DNA from: Paenibacillus sp.
Lineage (GTDB): Bacteria > Bacillota > Bacilli > Paenibacillales > YIM-B00363
Assembly: GCF_031177825.1 (NCBI RefSeq)
Contig: NZ_JAPSKE010000001.1
Span: 248,001-312,000, forward strand
Direction: 5' to 3'
Length of the DNA: 64,000 bases
The position numbers were made by a program, and so were the translations under genes. Under the pieces are notes generated by a model, which was given only the letters and a program-made list of their open reading frames with translations, was not told the DNA's origin and ran no database searches. This document shows positions 8,229 to 16,702 of the stretch, piece after piece; the stretch's first letter is position 1; every line of letters begins with the position of its first letter.

Positions 8229-8343
8229 AACAAAGCCGAGTGCGGCGAACACTCGGCTATACAATTGGCTTGGGCGGGGTATTCCCTCAAGCTGTACTCA
8301 AGAAAAAACCCACCTTCGGCTCTCAACCTTGGGGTGGGTTTTT
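8229..8343 (+). ncRNA. Putative antisense antitoxin RNA of a type I toxin-antitoxin locus
   Basis: Predicted transcript of about 115 nt from the promoter at 8194-8222 to the terminator at 8305-8343. It begins with an 8-bp perfect stem-loop (GCCGAGTG 8235-8242 / CACTCGGC 8250-8257). Its 3' end converges on, and is complementary to, the 3' end of the small membrane peptide mRNA. This is the arrangement of TxpA/RatA in B. subtilis. On the minus strand the same 5' stem-loop is followed by a T-rich run and could be a second toxin-mRNA terminator, making the RNA overlap longer. Confidence 0.5.
8305..8342. terminator. Bidirectional terminator shared by toxin mRNA and antisense RNA
   Basis: AAAACCCACC (8305-8314) pairs with GGTGGGTTTT (8333-8342). 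A T-run follows on both strands (TTTTTT on minus), so it can end both the small membrane peptide mRNA and the convergent RNA. Confidence 0.75.
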
Positions 8344-8437
8344 ACTTTCTTCGGTAGTTATTCCCGATGTAGGTTAAAAGGGCAACGACGAAAGATGCGA
8401 ATAACAGCATAATCGAGATTGCGTCCTTTAACTCCAT
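8342..8437 (-). CDS. Putative holin-like / type I toxin membrane peptide
   Basis: This 31-residue peptide reads MELKDAISIMLLFASFVV followed by ALLTYIGNNYRRK. It has one hydrophobic helix (about residues 7-25) and a basic C-terminus, the hallmark of the Firmicutes putative holin-like toxin and TxpA/BsrG-type peptides. A strong GGGAGGTGG ribosome binding site lies 4 nt before the ATG. Both the ribosome binding site and the start codon fall in an inverted repeat that could block translation. The stop codon is embedded in the downstream terminator. A convergent RNA gene next to it suggests antisense control. Confidence 0.8.
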   Translation of the reverse strand: MELKDAISIMLLFASFVVALLTYIGNNYRRK

Positions 8438-8467
8438 AGTTCCACCTCCCTTCGAAGGGAAACTATG
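8435..8467 (-). promoter_or_regulatory. Translation-blocking hairpin over toxin ribosome binding site and start codon
   Basis: Outer arms CATAGTT (8435-8441) and AACTATG (8461-8467) flank a perfect 14-bp palindrome TCCCTTCGAAGGGA (8447-8460). In the minus-strand mRNA the stem includes the AUG and part of the GGGAGGTGG ribosome binding site, leaving only GGTGG as a bulge. Such self-occlusion is a recurrent feature of type I toxin mRNAs. Confidence 0.65.
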
Positions 8468-8540
8468 CCCACCCAAGATTCAATTGTACCTCACAAGTAT
8501 ACCATTATGTGCCAGCTAAAGGAAGAACATTTGTTCCCTT

Positions 8541-9005
8541 TTATAGAATTCTATTATTTAGGATTCTGATGGAGTGGGTTACCTCCTCGTGATCGTCGTC
8601 TTTCGTAAAGCCAAGAGATCGATAGAATCGATCGGCTGGAATCGAATCCGTCCTCAACTGCAACACATCGAATGTGCCCGCCGCATCGGCCAGTAATGCT
8701 TGCATTAACTTTCTCCCGACCCCCAACCTCCGAAAAGCAGGCAGCACATAAAATCTTCGTACGCGCCCTACGCGAATTCCATCCCCCGCCGACACCCGAT
8801 TCACCCCGCAAATTCCGACGATCCTCGAATCCGCATAGCAGGCATATAGCGACTCGCCTGGTCGATCGAAACGGTTATGCCCCTCTATGTACTCGTCGAC
8901 GAGGCGTTGGACAAAGCGAAACCCTTCAAGTTTACTTTGAGCAAGCAATTCGTCCAAATCACGAATGATTACGGAACTTTCCACTTGCCGGATACGGTAC
9001 TCCAT
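8541..9005 (-). CDS. GNAT family N-acetyltransferase
   Basis: A 154-residue single-domain acetyltransferase. RVRRFYVLPAFRRLGVGRKL (about 83-102) contains the beta4 strand and R-x2-G-x-G/A acetyl-CoA loop, and DRFYRSLGF near 131 is the usual C-terminal motif. It is separated from the upstream Nudix gene by a single nucleotide, so coupled translation is likely. The substrate is unknown. Confidence 0.88.
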   Translation of the reverse strand: MEYRIRQVESSVIIRDLDELLAQSKLEGFRFVQRLVDEYIEGHNRFDRPGESLYACYADSRIVGICGVNRVSAGDGIRVGRVRRFYVLPAFRRLGVGRKLMQALLADAAGTFDVLQLRTDSIPADRFYRSLGFTKDDDHEEVTHSIRILNNRIL

Positions 9006-9006
9006 G

Positions 9007-9423
9007 CTAATACCCGTTAAACTCTACATAAATCGGATTTCCTTCAAGTTTCAGACTCATTTCGATTCTGTCCTTGAAGTTTAAGTAGTCGACCATCTGC
9101 AAAGCCTCTTCGATCGGGAAGAAGCCCGTCTCCAGACTTTCGCTCGTTGCCGTCGGTTCTCCTCCGATCGCCTTCGCAAGAAACAGCGTATTGCAGATAC
9201 AACCCTCTACATTATGGAAAATGCCGCAGAACTTGACGATCTCGATATCGATCCCGGCCTCTTCCTTCGTTTCCCGGATTGCAGCTTGAGCGAGGGATTC
9301 GCCAAGTTCGACTTGGCCGCCCGGCATCTCCCACCCCCTGCGCGGTCCTTTAATGAGCAATACTTCGTTGTTTTCGTTCAAGACGATCGCAGCCGCTGAA
9401 ACGATATGCTTGGGCGGATTCAT
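9007..9423 (-). CDS. Nudix hydrolase
   Basis: A 138-residue protein from ATG 9423, preceded by AGGAGGGG with 4-nt spacing; the in-frame ATG at 9441 lacks a comparable site. The Nudix box is GGQVELGESLAQAAIRE followed by TKEEAG at about 40-62. It lies between two GNAT genes and 1 nt from the downstream one. This GNAT-Nudix-GNAT run suggests a small operon modifying nucleotide-like or amine metabolites. Confidence 0.88.
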   Translation of the reverse strand: MNPPKHIVSAAAIVLNENNEVLLIKGPRRGWEMPGGQVELGESLAQAAIRETKEEAGIDIEIVKFCGIFHNVEGCICNTLFLAKAIGGEPTATSESLETGFFPIEEALQMVDYLNFKDRIEMSLKLEGNPIYVEFNGY

Positions 9424-9433
9424 TCGACCCCTC

Positions 9434-10036
9434 CTATACATTCAGTTTCAATATTTCTTCTTCTCCGAACCATGCCCCCGTACCTTCGAAGCCTCGTTGA
9501 AGATAAAAGCTTCTCGCCTTGCCGTTTTCCCGATGTACGGTAAGTCGTATCTCTTTGCATTGCGTAAACTTATTTTGTATCCAAGAGATCATTAGGGAGA
9601 GAGCGCTTCCGCCGTATCCTCTCCCTTGTTCTCTCTCGTCGATGAAAAATCCGTTAATCCAGTACATGTTTTCCGTGTTCTCTTCGTAAGCGTGCATGAT
9701 GAATCCTACCATTTTGTCGTTGTTGTATATGGCGAAGGGGATATATTCGACATGTTCTCCATCCGGTTTTATATAAACCTTGGCAAGCGAGACGGCAACG
9801 GATGGCACGAATTTCCGTTGATCCTCGGTTACGCGAAGCTTTAACGCCGTTTCCCAGTTATTCGAGTCCTTAAGGTCTTCGAAAAAATCGAGGCATTCTT
9901 GATAAAAAGCTTCGTATAGACTTGCGTCGATTTCTTTGGATTCTGCAGTAAAATCAAACCTCATTTTTATTAAATGCGGGATATCCCGTTCCATATACTG
10001 ACGAACGACCAACGAATCGCATGTCGGATGTTCCAT
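9434..10036 (-). CDS. GNAT family N-acetyltransferase
   Basis: A 200-residue protein from ATG 10036, placed behind GGGAGGGGG. The GNAT core is in the C-terminal half: INGFFIDEREQGRGYGGSAL (the loop RGYGG near 148-152), then EIRLTVHRENGKARSFYLQRGF. The N-terminal ~70 residues form an alpha-helical extension rich in acidic and aromatic residues. It is first in the apparent GNAT-Nudix-GNAT operon. Confidence 0.85.
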   Translation of the reverse strand: MEHPTCDSLVVRQYMERDIPHLIKMRFDFTAESKEIDASLYEAFYQECLDFFEDLKDSNNWETALKLRVTEDQRKFVPSVAVSLAKVYIKPDGEHVEYIPFAIYNNDKMVGFIMHAYEENTENMYWINGFFIDEREQGRGYGGSALSLMISWIQNKFTQCKEIRLTVHRENGKARSFYLQRGFEGTGAWFGEEEILKLNV

Positions 10037-10221
10037 AACGCCCCCCCTCCCAGGACAACTTAGATGCCCCACCTCTCGATATTACCTTATTCAGGTAACT
10101 TCGAACAGGCGTTTGTCGGACTGAGAACCAGGACTTTGGGTGCATTAATCCACTTTAGGGAATCTTTGCCATTAATAACTACGTATTACCTACGTGAACT
10201 TCATTTATAAGGGAGGATGAC

Positions 10222-12639
10222 ATGGGCAATCAGCGCAAGAAAATGAAGCGGTTTCAAGCGGCGGTCGTGAGCACGATGACGCTCACGATGGTGATGGGGG
10301 CGGCGCTGCCCGCTTGGGCGGCGCGGACGAGCGCAAGTGCAAGCGCAGGCGCGAGCGTCGGTACGGTCGTCGATACCGCCGTCGATGCAAGCGACGAAAC
10401 CTCGCCTAACGGTTCCGCGACGATGTCGGTAACGGAGGAAACGGCGAACATCTCCGGCGAGGAAGCGGAAGCGCGCATGAAGAAGCTGTTTCCCGCGCTT
10501 CGCGAGGCGAAGCTCGATCATATCCGGTTCGGCAGCGACCGCTTCCCTCCGGCGAGGGAAGCGGTGTGGAACTTGAATTGGTCGGTCACGAGCGCCGACG
10601 GTCGCGGTACGCACGGATTTTCCACCGAGATGGACGCGATGACGGGGGACGTATTGTCGATGTATGTACCGGAATTCGTGCTCGGGGAACCGTCGTTCTA
10701 CCCGCCTAAAGTGAGTCGCGAAGAAGCGCGGAAGACCGCCGAAGCGCTCGTCAAGCGAGCCGTTCCCTCGTTGGACGGCGTCGCGTTGTCGGTAAGAGAC
10801 GCCGATTCGTATGACGGGGCGCTGTTCGGACCGTTCCGGTATTCGTTCTACTTCGAGACGGAACATCACGGAATTCCGGTGACGTTCCGGTCCGTCCACG
10901 TCGGAATCGACGGGAACGGCAACGCGACGCAGCTGTCGTATCAGCCTCTCCCCGACGACATGCCGCCGGCGGCGAATCCGATCGCGAAGGAGAAGGTCAT
11001 GGCGGCCTACGAGGAGCATCTTGAACTGCAGCTGGCTTACGTCAACTTGAACCCTTACCGCGAAGAGCCGAAATGGGCGCTCGCTTGGGTCCCTGCGCCG
11101 TCTCATTCAGGCGTAATGGACGCGATCACGGGCGATTGGATCGGTTTCGACGGCATGGAAATCCCTAAGGGGGACGCAGCAGTTCGGTACGAGGCGATTG
11201 CGCCCTCCGCAGGAGCGGCCTACCAGCCGGCGCGACCGGAGGGGAAGACGATCACCCGGGCGCAAGCCGAGGAAATCGTCGCGTCGGTGTACCGCTTGCC
11301 GGACGACTATGAATTGGAACAGCATTCGCTGCAGGAAGATTTCAACGTAAAGCGTTCTGTATGGAGGCTGACATGGAGAGAAGGCAGCCCCTCCCCGATG
11401 GGCTTCCCTCCTGGCGTCACGGCGACGGTCGACGCGGAGAACGGGCAAGTTTACGAAATTCGGAAAGACCTGTTCTCGCCGTATGGCGCGCTTCCCAAGC
11501 CCGAGCAGGAGACCGGCAAGCCGATCTCCGAAACGGAAGCGAAGCGGAAAGCCGACGACCTTGTCGCGAAGCTGTTCCCGGATGCGAAGGAAACGTTGAA
11601 GCGGATCGAGGGATCGACGCCCGGCATGCCTCCGAATCCATCCGAGGACGAGTATACGTTCGTTTACCAGCCGTTCCGCAACGAATACCCGCTGCAGGAC
11701 GCCAGCGTCCGGCTGCAGCTGAGCAAGGACGGACAATTGGTATCCTACGCTGCGTGGAGCTCCGGTCCGGTGCCGGAAGCGTCCGAGCTTCCGAAGAAGG
11801 CGGCGTTCGGGAAAGCGGAAGCCGAACGCCTCTGGCTCGAACGCTCCGATCTGGCGCTGCGATACGACCGCTTCGGCGGATATTACGTGGACAACGGCGA
11901 GAGGGTCGAGGAGAAGATTCGGCTGACGTACCGCCACGAGTGGAAATCCGGCAACGAAGCGTTCGTCTTGGATGCGGCAACGGGCAAGTGGGTCTCAAGG
12001 GGCTTCGGGATCCCTCAGCCGACGGGCGAGCCGGTCGACCCGATCGATATCGAGGGGCATGCCGCCGAATCGGACCTTCGGACGCTGGCGCAATTCCGGG
12101 TCCTGGACGCGGACGAAGGCGGCCGCGCGAATCCGGATGGCGTCATTACGCGGGCGCAGTGGTCCCGTTGGCTCGCGGCTGCCCTGAATCCGCATTATGC
12201 GAACGAAGGATACTACGGTCCGAACGGTACGGAAGAGAAGCCGTATTATGCGGACGTCTCCGTCGACGACGAGCTGCACAAGGCGTTTCGCGTTCTTGCC
12301 ATGATGGGCTGGATCGGTACGGAGCATGAGGCCGGCTCGTCGTTCGGATCCGACGAAGGATTGACCCGAGAAGAGTTGGCTATATGGGCGGCGCACGTGC
12401 TGGGCTATGATCGCCTGGCCGAACTGCTGGGGGACGACCCGGTCATCGGCGGCGCCTCGGATGTCGGAAGCATCGAGCATCCGGGCGCCGCGGCGCTCTC
12501 CGTCAAGCTTCAGCTGCTGAACATCGAGGACGGCCGTTGGAACCCGGACAAGAAAGTCACGCGCGCCGAAGCGGCAAGCTTCTTGATGAAGCTCGTTCGG
12601 CTGCAATCGTCGGTAGACCAACCGGTGAACGGCCGATAG
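10222..12639 (+). CDS. Secreted YcdB/PepSY-like protein with C-terminal S-layer homology repeats
   Basis: An 805-residue exported protein. The N-terminus MGNQRKKMKRFQ, a hydrophobic stretch and LPAWAA give a Sec signal peptide cleaved near residue 35. Residues about 70-600 hold repeated units, each opening with I/V-S/T-x-x-E/Q-A (VSREEARKTAEALV, ITRAQAEEIVASVY, ISETEAKRKADDLV), as in PepSY/YcdB domain proteins. From about 610 to 800 lie three SLH-type units (TRAQWSRWLAAAL, TREELAIWAAHVLGY, TRAEAASFLMKLVRL) that should anchor it to pyruvylated wall polymers. GGGAGG precedes the ATG. It is monocistronic and ends in a strong terminator. Confidence 0.85.
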   Translation: MGNQRKKMKRFQAAVVSTMTLTMVMGAALPAWAARTSASASAGASVGTVVDTAVDASDETSPNGSATMSVTEETANISGEEAEARMKKLFPALREAKLDHIRFGSDRFPPAREAVWNLNWSVTSADGRGTHGFSTEMDAMTGDVLSMYVPEFVLGEPSFYPPKVSREEARKTAEALVKRAVPSLDGVALSVRDADSYDGALFGPFRYSFYFETEHHGIPVTFRSVHVGIDGNGNATQLSYQPLPDDMPPAANPIAKEKVMAAYEEHLELQLAYVNLNPYREEPKWALAWVPAPSHSGVMDAITGDWIGFDGMEIPKGDAAVRYEAIAPSAGAAYQPARPEGKTITRAQAEEIVASVYRLPDDYELEQHSLQEDFNVKRSVWRLTWREGSPSPMGFPPGVTATVDAENGQVYEIRKDLFSPYGALPKPEQETGKPISETEAKRKADDLVAKLFPDAKETLKRIEGSTPGMPPNPSEDEYTFVYQPFRNEYPLQDASVRLQLSKDGQLVSYAAWSSGPVPEASELPKKAAFGKAEAERLWLERSDLALRYDRFGGYYVDNGERVEEKIRLTYRHEWKSGNEAFVLDAATGKWVSRGFGIPQPTGEPVDPIDIEGHAAESDLRTLAQFRVLDADEGGRANPDGVITRAQWSRWLAAALNPHYANEGYYGPNGTEEKPYYADVSVDDELHKAFRVLAMMGWIGTEHEAGSSFGSDEGLTREELAIWAAHVLGYDRLAELLGDDPVIGGASDVGSIEHPGAAALSVKLQLLNIEDGRWNPDKKVTRAEAASFLMKLVRLQSSVDQPVNGR

Positions 12640-12650
12640 GATTGAGTCGA

Positions 12651-12686
12651 AAAAAGCGGGGAGACGCACGCGTCTCCCCGCTTTTT
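12651..12686. terminator. Strong bidirectional terminator
   Basis: A 16-bp perfect stem (12651-12666 with 12671-12686), CACG loop, and A and T runs at its ends, between the convergent SLH-protein and DinB genes. Confidence 0.9.
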
Positions 12687-12701
12687 CTCGCTCGCCTCGC
12701 G

Positions 12702-13220
12702 TTACATTCCCTTGTACCACTTTCTTAGCTGATTGATGTGAGCCTGATGGTAGCGGCTATGGTCCGCCATATGCCATAGACCCCAACGCAGGGTTGCTTG
12801 TTTCTCGTTTTCATGCCCGAAGGTAACGATTTTATCTAGGTCTTCATCCGTTATATGAGTACATGTATCTTTCAGCATTCGGATCACGTGTTCATATTTA
12901 GACACCAGCGTGTTCAATGACACCCCCTTCACCATCGGAAGCCTATGATTTGCATCGATCATGGGTCCATATTCCTCTTGTAAAGAAACAGGAAGCGGCT
13001 GCCCTTTCATTCTATAAACCCAGTTCAGATCCACATACGCGATATGCCTGAGCAACTGAGCGGTACTATTATGGGTATGATTCGGCCCCTTGAAATCTAC
13101 TTCTTCTTGCGACATGCCTTTAGTAATTAGCTGTAGTCGCTGGCTATTTTGTACTACTGCGGAATATAACATTCCCACAATCGGCGTCATACTGGCTTCT
13201 CCTTGGAGATCGTAAAGCAT
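12702..13220 (-). CDS. DinB-like superfamily protein
   Basis: A 172-residue four-helix-bundle protein from ATG 13220 (GGAAGGG lies 5 nt upstream). Metal-ligand histidines match the DinB/YfiT fold: HIAYVDLNW near 57, and WHMADHSRYHQAHINQLRKW at the C-terminus. Members include thiol-dependent transferases (bacillithiol S-transferases among them) and damage-inducible proteins. The exact reaction is unknown. It starts the more AT-rich stretch. Confidence 0.85.
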   Translation of the reverse strand: MLYDLQGEASMTPIVGMLYSAVVQNSQRLQLITKGMSQEEVDFKGPNHTHNSTAQLLRHIAYVDLNWVYRMKGQPLPVSLQEEYGPMIDANHRLPMVKGVSLNTLVSKYEHVIRMLKDTCTHITDEDLDKIVTFGHENEKQATLRWGLWHMADHSRYHQAHINQLRKWYKGM

Positions 13221-13281
13221 CCTATCCCTTCCTCTCCTCATTCCAAAATGGCGAATAATCGCCAAACTTTTGTTTCATAAT

Positions 13282-14064
13282 CTATACTCGATACATTCTT
13301 TCGAGAACGAGGGCCACGCCGTCATCGTCGTTATTCGCAGTAACCTCGTTCGCTGCTTCCTTCAACTCCCCGATCGCATTTCCCATAGCCACCGAGTACC
13401 CGGAAATCGAAAACATTCCCCGGTCATTATGATCGTCTCCGAATGCTATGATCCGAGCTAAGTCGATTCCCAGCCGATTGCATAACAGTTGAATCCCATT
13501 CTCCTTCGAAGCCTTCTTACTCATGACCTGCAATAACTTTCCATGATCTGTAACGACCATATGTAAATCGGACGCAAATTTTGATAAAATAGGAGCGCCA
13601 TCGCCGAACGACGTGATCAGTATTTTTGTCGGCTCATACTCCTTTAGTTCGCTTAAGGTTTTGACGATTGGATCTCCCTCTCTTCTCTGGATCATCGAAT
13701 AATCCATTTCTGTCAAGCTATACCATTCATCTTTCACCTCGACACTAATTTCGATATTCGCCTGGCTTTGAAGACAGAAGTCTAATAGCTCATTGGAAAG
13801 GTTTACGTCAATCGGAACATGTACATCCGTACCTGTTGTTTTACAAGAAATTAATGCCCCATTGTAGAAAATGAAAGAGCCGATCGATAACAGCTCTTCC
13901 GGCAATAATGCTTTAACCGCCCTTGGAGGTCGCGCTGTCGCAAAGATTACTTTCATGCCGTTCGCATAGCAATTCATAATGGCCTTTTGATTACGCTCTG
14001 AGACATTTTTGTTTCTATCGAGTAAAGTGCCGTCGAGATCAAGCACAACCGCCGAGAACATCAT
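13282..14064 (-). CDS. Cof-type HAD-IIB family hydrolase
   Basis: A 260-residue phosphatase with HAD motif I VLDLDGTLLD (8-17), motif II FATARPP near 41-47, a class IIB cap, motif III Lys in the ASKENGIQLLC region, and motif IV FGDDHNDRGMF near 208-218. These enzymes dephosphorylate sugar phosphates or cofactors such as FMN precursors. The gene diverges from the adenylyltransferase gene. Codon use is AT-richer than in the flanking 17-64 kb genes. Confidence 0.92.
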   Translation of the reverse strand: MMFSAVVLDLDGTLLDRNKNVSERNQKAIMNCYANGMKVIFATARPPRAVKALLPEELLSIGSFIFYNGALISCKTTGTDVHVPIDVNLSNELLDFCLQSQANIEISVEVKDEWYSLTEMDYSMIQRREGDPIVKTLSELKEYEPTKILITSFGDGAPILSKFASDLHMVVTDHGKLLQVMSKKASKENGIQLLCNRLGIDLARIIAFGDDHNDRGMFSISGYSVAMGNAIGELKEAANEVTANNDDDGVALVLERMYRV

Positions 14065-14174
14065 TGCCCCTCCCTCCGCTCAAAACGTACGATAACACAA
14101 CGTCGAAATTGTAATACATGCCTGCGACGGTTTACGGTTCATTATAAAAATGGGTTGGAACGGAGGACGACTGT

Positions 14175-15050
14175 ATGGTAAGAAACGAACAAGAGATGCT
14201 GAAAATGCTTATGGATTTTGCAAAGAACGACGATAGAATCCGATTGGCGATTTTGGAAGGTTCGCGTACAAATCGAAATATTCCCTCCGATCCATTTCAA
14301 GATTATGACATTTCTTACTTTGTAACAGATATCGACTCCTTCAAGACTAGCGATCAATGGCTCGACATTTTCGGGAAGCGGATGATGATGCAAAAACCCG
14401 AGGATATGGAGCTTTTTCCGCCGGAATTAGGGAATTGGTTTTCATACTTAATTCTCTTCGATGACGGGAATAAATTAGACCTGACGCTTATACCGATAAA
14501 CGAGGTTGAGGATTATGTTACAAAGAGCGACGGTTTGTTTGAGGTCCTACTTGATAAAGATACTCTCGTTAAAAATAAAGTGCTTGCTTCGGACTCCGCC
14601 TATTGGATTAAAAAGCCGACCGCGAGAGAATTTGACGATTGCTGCAATGAGTTCTGGATGGTTTCGACTTACATCGTTAAAGGGCTGGCGAGAAAAGAAA
14701 TCCTTTTTGCAATCGACCATTTAAACGAAATTGCTCGACCTAATTTGTTGAGAATGATGACCTGGCATGTCGGATCGGAGCAAGGCTTCACGTTTAGCGT
14801 GGGGAAGAACTATAAATTTTTGGAACGTTATCTTTCGAATGAAGATTGGGAAACTTTGCTGTCGACCTATTCCGAGAACGGATACCAAGAAATGTGGCGG
14901 TCTTTAATGGTTTGTTACGAGTTATTTAGAAAATACTCGAAGTCTGTGGCGTATACTTTCGGATATACTTATCCCGATTACGATGAAGCCATCACCAACT
15001 ATACGCATAATATTTGTAATTCCGTCTTCTTATCGAGCGATCAGAAGTAG
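14175..15050 (+). CDS. ANT(6)-like aminoglycoside 6-adenylyltransferase
   Basis: A 291-residue protein of the AadK/ANT(6) family, close to the usual 280-300 aa. The nucleotidyltransferase motif is RLAILEGSRTNRN followed by FQDYDISYFV (residues ~22-52), with a later LDLTLIP strand giving the third acidic residue. These enzymes adenylylate streptomycin. Whether this copy confers resistance is untested. It has a ribosome binding site (GGAACGGAGG) and overlaps the convergent HAD gene by 21 bp. Confidence 0.88.
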   Translation: MVRNEQEMLKMLMDFAKNDDRIRLAILEGSRTNRNIPSDPFQDYDISYFVTDIDSFKTSDQWLDIFGKRMMMQKPEDMELFPPELGNWFSYLILFDDGNKLDLTLIPINEVEDYVTKSDGLFEVLLDKDTLVKNKVLASDSAYWIKKPTAREFDDCCNEFWMVSTYIVKGLARKEILFAIDHLNEIARPNLLRMMTWHVGSEQGFTFSVGKNYKFLERYLSNEDWETLLSTYSENGYQEMWRSLMVCYELFRKYSKSVAYTFGYTYPDYDEAITNYTHNICNSVFLSSDQK

Positions 15051-15677
15051 TTCGCTAAATGCCGTTATCGTTGCATATGGAACTACACCCATCTTATTCA
15101 TCTTTTCTACATCGCCTTGATACGATATAAATGTAATTCCAGCCGCCGAGGAAGCCATCCCATCGATCCAAGAATCGCCCACTGAAATCCATTCCCGAAT
15201 TGAAATATCGTTGTACTTTTCCAATATCATGTTGTATCCGTCAGGGGCTGGTTTTAAGACCCCCATGGTTTCCCTGCCGACGATGTAATCGAAATAATCT
15301 AGGATGTTGTTGTCTTTGAGCGCTGTTTCTGCGGCTTGATTCGAGTTATTCGTAACGATGGATAACCGACATCTTCCTTTCAACTCGTCAAGAGTATCGG
15401 TGACCCCGGCTTCCAATTCGGCGCCCTTCATGCCCTCGATCTCAAACCGCTTAGGGATCTCCCACAGATCATGGAGCACTTCTTCAGTCATTCTAGTGGA
15501 CTTCGTTGCTTCTTTTATTATCGTCGAAGTCGTATGATTTGTTAGTTCAAGTTCTCTTGGGAGTATTCCACGGGTAACTAGAAAATTAAAGGTCTCCTGT
15601 TTCATGCCCTCAAAGTCAATTCTCGACCGTAATATGGTATTGTCCATGTCGAAAATGACGCCTTTTATTTTACACAT
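15030..15677 (-). CDS. HAD family hydrolase (PGP-like)
   Basis: A 215-residue HAD subclass I phosphatase. Motif I VIFDMDNTIL (7-16) puts the start at ATG 15677 rather than 15695. Motif II is SIVTNNSNQA near 104, motif III the Lys of GVLKPAPDGY near 136 and motif IV VGDSWIDGMAS near 165. It could act on a phosphorylated small molecule. Its 3' end overlaps the adenylyltransferase gene tail to tail. Confidence 0.88.
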   Translation of the reverse strand: MCKIKGVIFDMDNTILRSRIDFEGMKQETFNFLVTRGILPRELELTNHTTSTIIKEATKSTRMTEEVLHDLWEIPKRFEIEGMKGAELEAGVTDTLDELKGRCRLSIVTNNSNQAAETALKDNNILDYFDYIVGRETMGVLKPAPDGYNMILEKYNDISIREWISVGDSWIDGMASSAAGITFISYQGDVEKMNKMGVVPYATITAFSELLLIAR

Positions 15678-15734
15678 CCGCGAGTCCCGCTCCATTTTTG
15701 TTATTTAACATCATAATTTTCTCATCACTTCCGA

Positions 15735-16625
15735 TTACGCATACTGAACTTCAAGCTCTTTGACGAAAACCGCTGTTCCGGAAATAAACACTTCAATGGT
15801 GGAGTCGTGTCGGCGAACTTTCACAAAAACTCTACCCTCTTTATTTACCTCATAACCTTGTTCAACGATAAAGTTTATAGAGCGTTCCTCATGCTCGAGG
15901 TACGTTAAGTAGTACGCCCCCATCACACCTGATGCTGTACCTGTCACCGCATCCTCGGTAGTACCTGAGTAAGGAGATGAAAAATGCCTTGCATGCATCA
16001 TTGCTTCCTTATCGTAAGTTTCAATACAAAAAGGATGAACCGACGATTTCGGATTTTCGCGCAATATACTTGGGAATAAAGCGTTCTTTGGTTCCATTCG
16101 GTTGAAACAACTTAAACTTCGTATAGGCACCAACAACGTCCAAGTACCTGTGCTTCCATAAACAATCGGCTTTGTAGCATCTATATCCTCTAGAGACAAA
16201 CCCATGCTATGGGCAAGGTCGGAAATCGAACCATGAAACGGAATGAACTCCGGTCGGTCTTGTTTCATCGTTATAAATAATTGTCCGTTGTTCGTTTCAA
16301 AAAAAATCGGGAGCGTCCCGATCTTCGTTTCGATCGTTATTTGTTCATGATAGTTCAACAGCCCCTTCGTCCATAAGCAATACAAAGACGCAATCGTTGC
16401 ATGACCGCATAAATTCATCTCATGACCGGGTGTAAAATACCGTACTCTTAGATCCGCCTTATTTGAGGACAGAACAAAGACGGTCTCGTTGAATCCAACC
16501 TCCCTTGCAATGGATTGCATTTCGGCTGCTTCTAATGTATCGGCATTCAAAACAACGCCCGCTGGATTTCCTTTGTTTGCAATGGCTGAGAATGCATCAT
16601 AATGGAATACTTTTTGGGTCGGCAT
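15735..16625 (-). CDS. PhzF family isomerase/epimerase-like protein
   Basis: A 296-residue protein from ATG 16625 (MPTQKVFHYDAFSA); the open frame extends upstream without family similarity. It has the two-fold diaminopimelate-epimerase-like architecture of PhzF proteins. The catalytic Glu is in GFNETVFV near 45, GHATIA near 71 and EDAVTGTASGVMG near 222. PhzF proper acts in phenazine synthesis, but no other phz genes are here, so it is a stand-alone member of unknown substrate. Confidence 0.9.
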   Translation of the reverse strand: MPTQKVFHYDAFSAIANKGNPAGVVLNADTLEAAEMQSIAREVGFNETVFVLSSNKADLRVRYFTPGHEMNLCGHATIASLYCLWTKGLLNYHEQITIETKIGTLPIFFETNNGQLFITMKQDRPEFIPFHGSISDLAHSMGLSLEDIDATKPIVYGSTGTWTLLVPIRSLSCFNRMEPKNALFPSILRENPKSSVHPFCIETYDKEAMMHARHFSSPYSGTTEDAVTGTASGVMGAYYLTYLEHEERSINFIVEQGYEVNKEGRVFVKVRRHDSTIEVFISGTAVFVKELEVQYA

Positions 16626-16702
16626 CCTTGTCCTCGCTCTCGCTGTTGTTTTAGCTTTCTTTCTTGTTCTTTTTGTAACGTCTGTTCTTCGTAGTCCGCA
16701 CA

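Noticed and set aside
8144-8326. A 60-residue ORF on the minus strand next to the small RNA
   Set aside because: Its codons run through two hairpins and it lacks a ribosome binding site; the RNA structure explains the region better.
14065-14174. Riboswitch or leader RNA before the aminoglycoside adenylyltransferase gene
   Set aside because: No conserved aptamer motif or terminator hairpin could be found; the region is a normal short divergent promoter gap.
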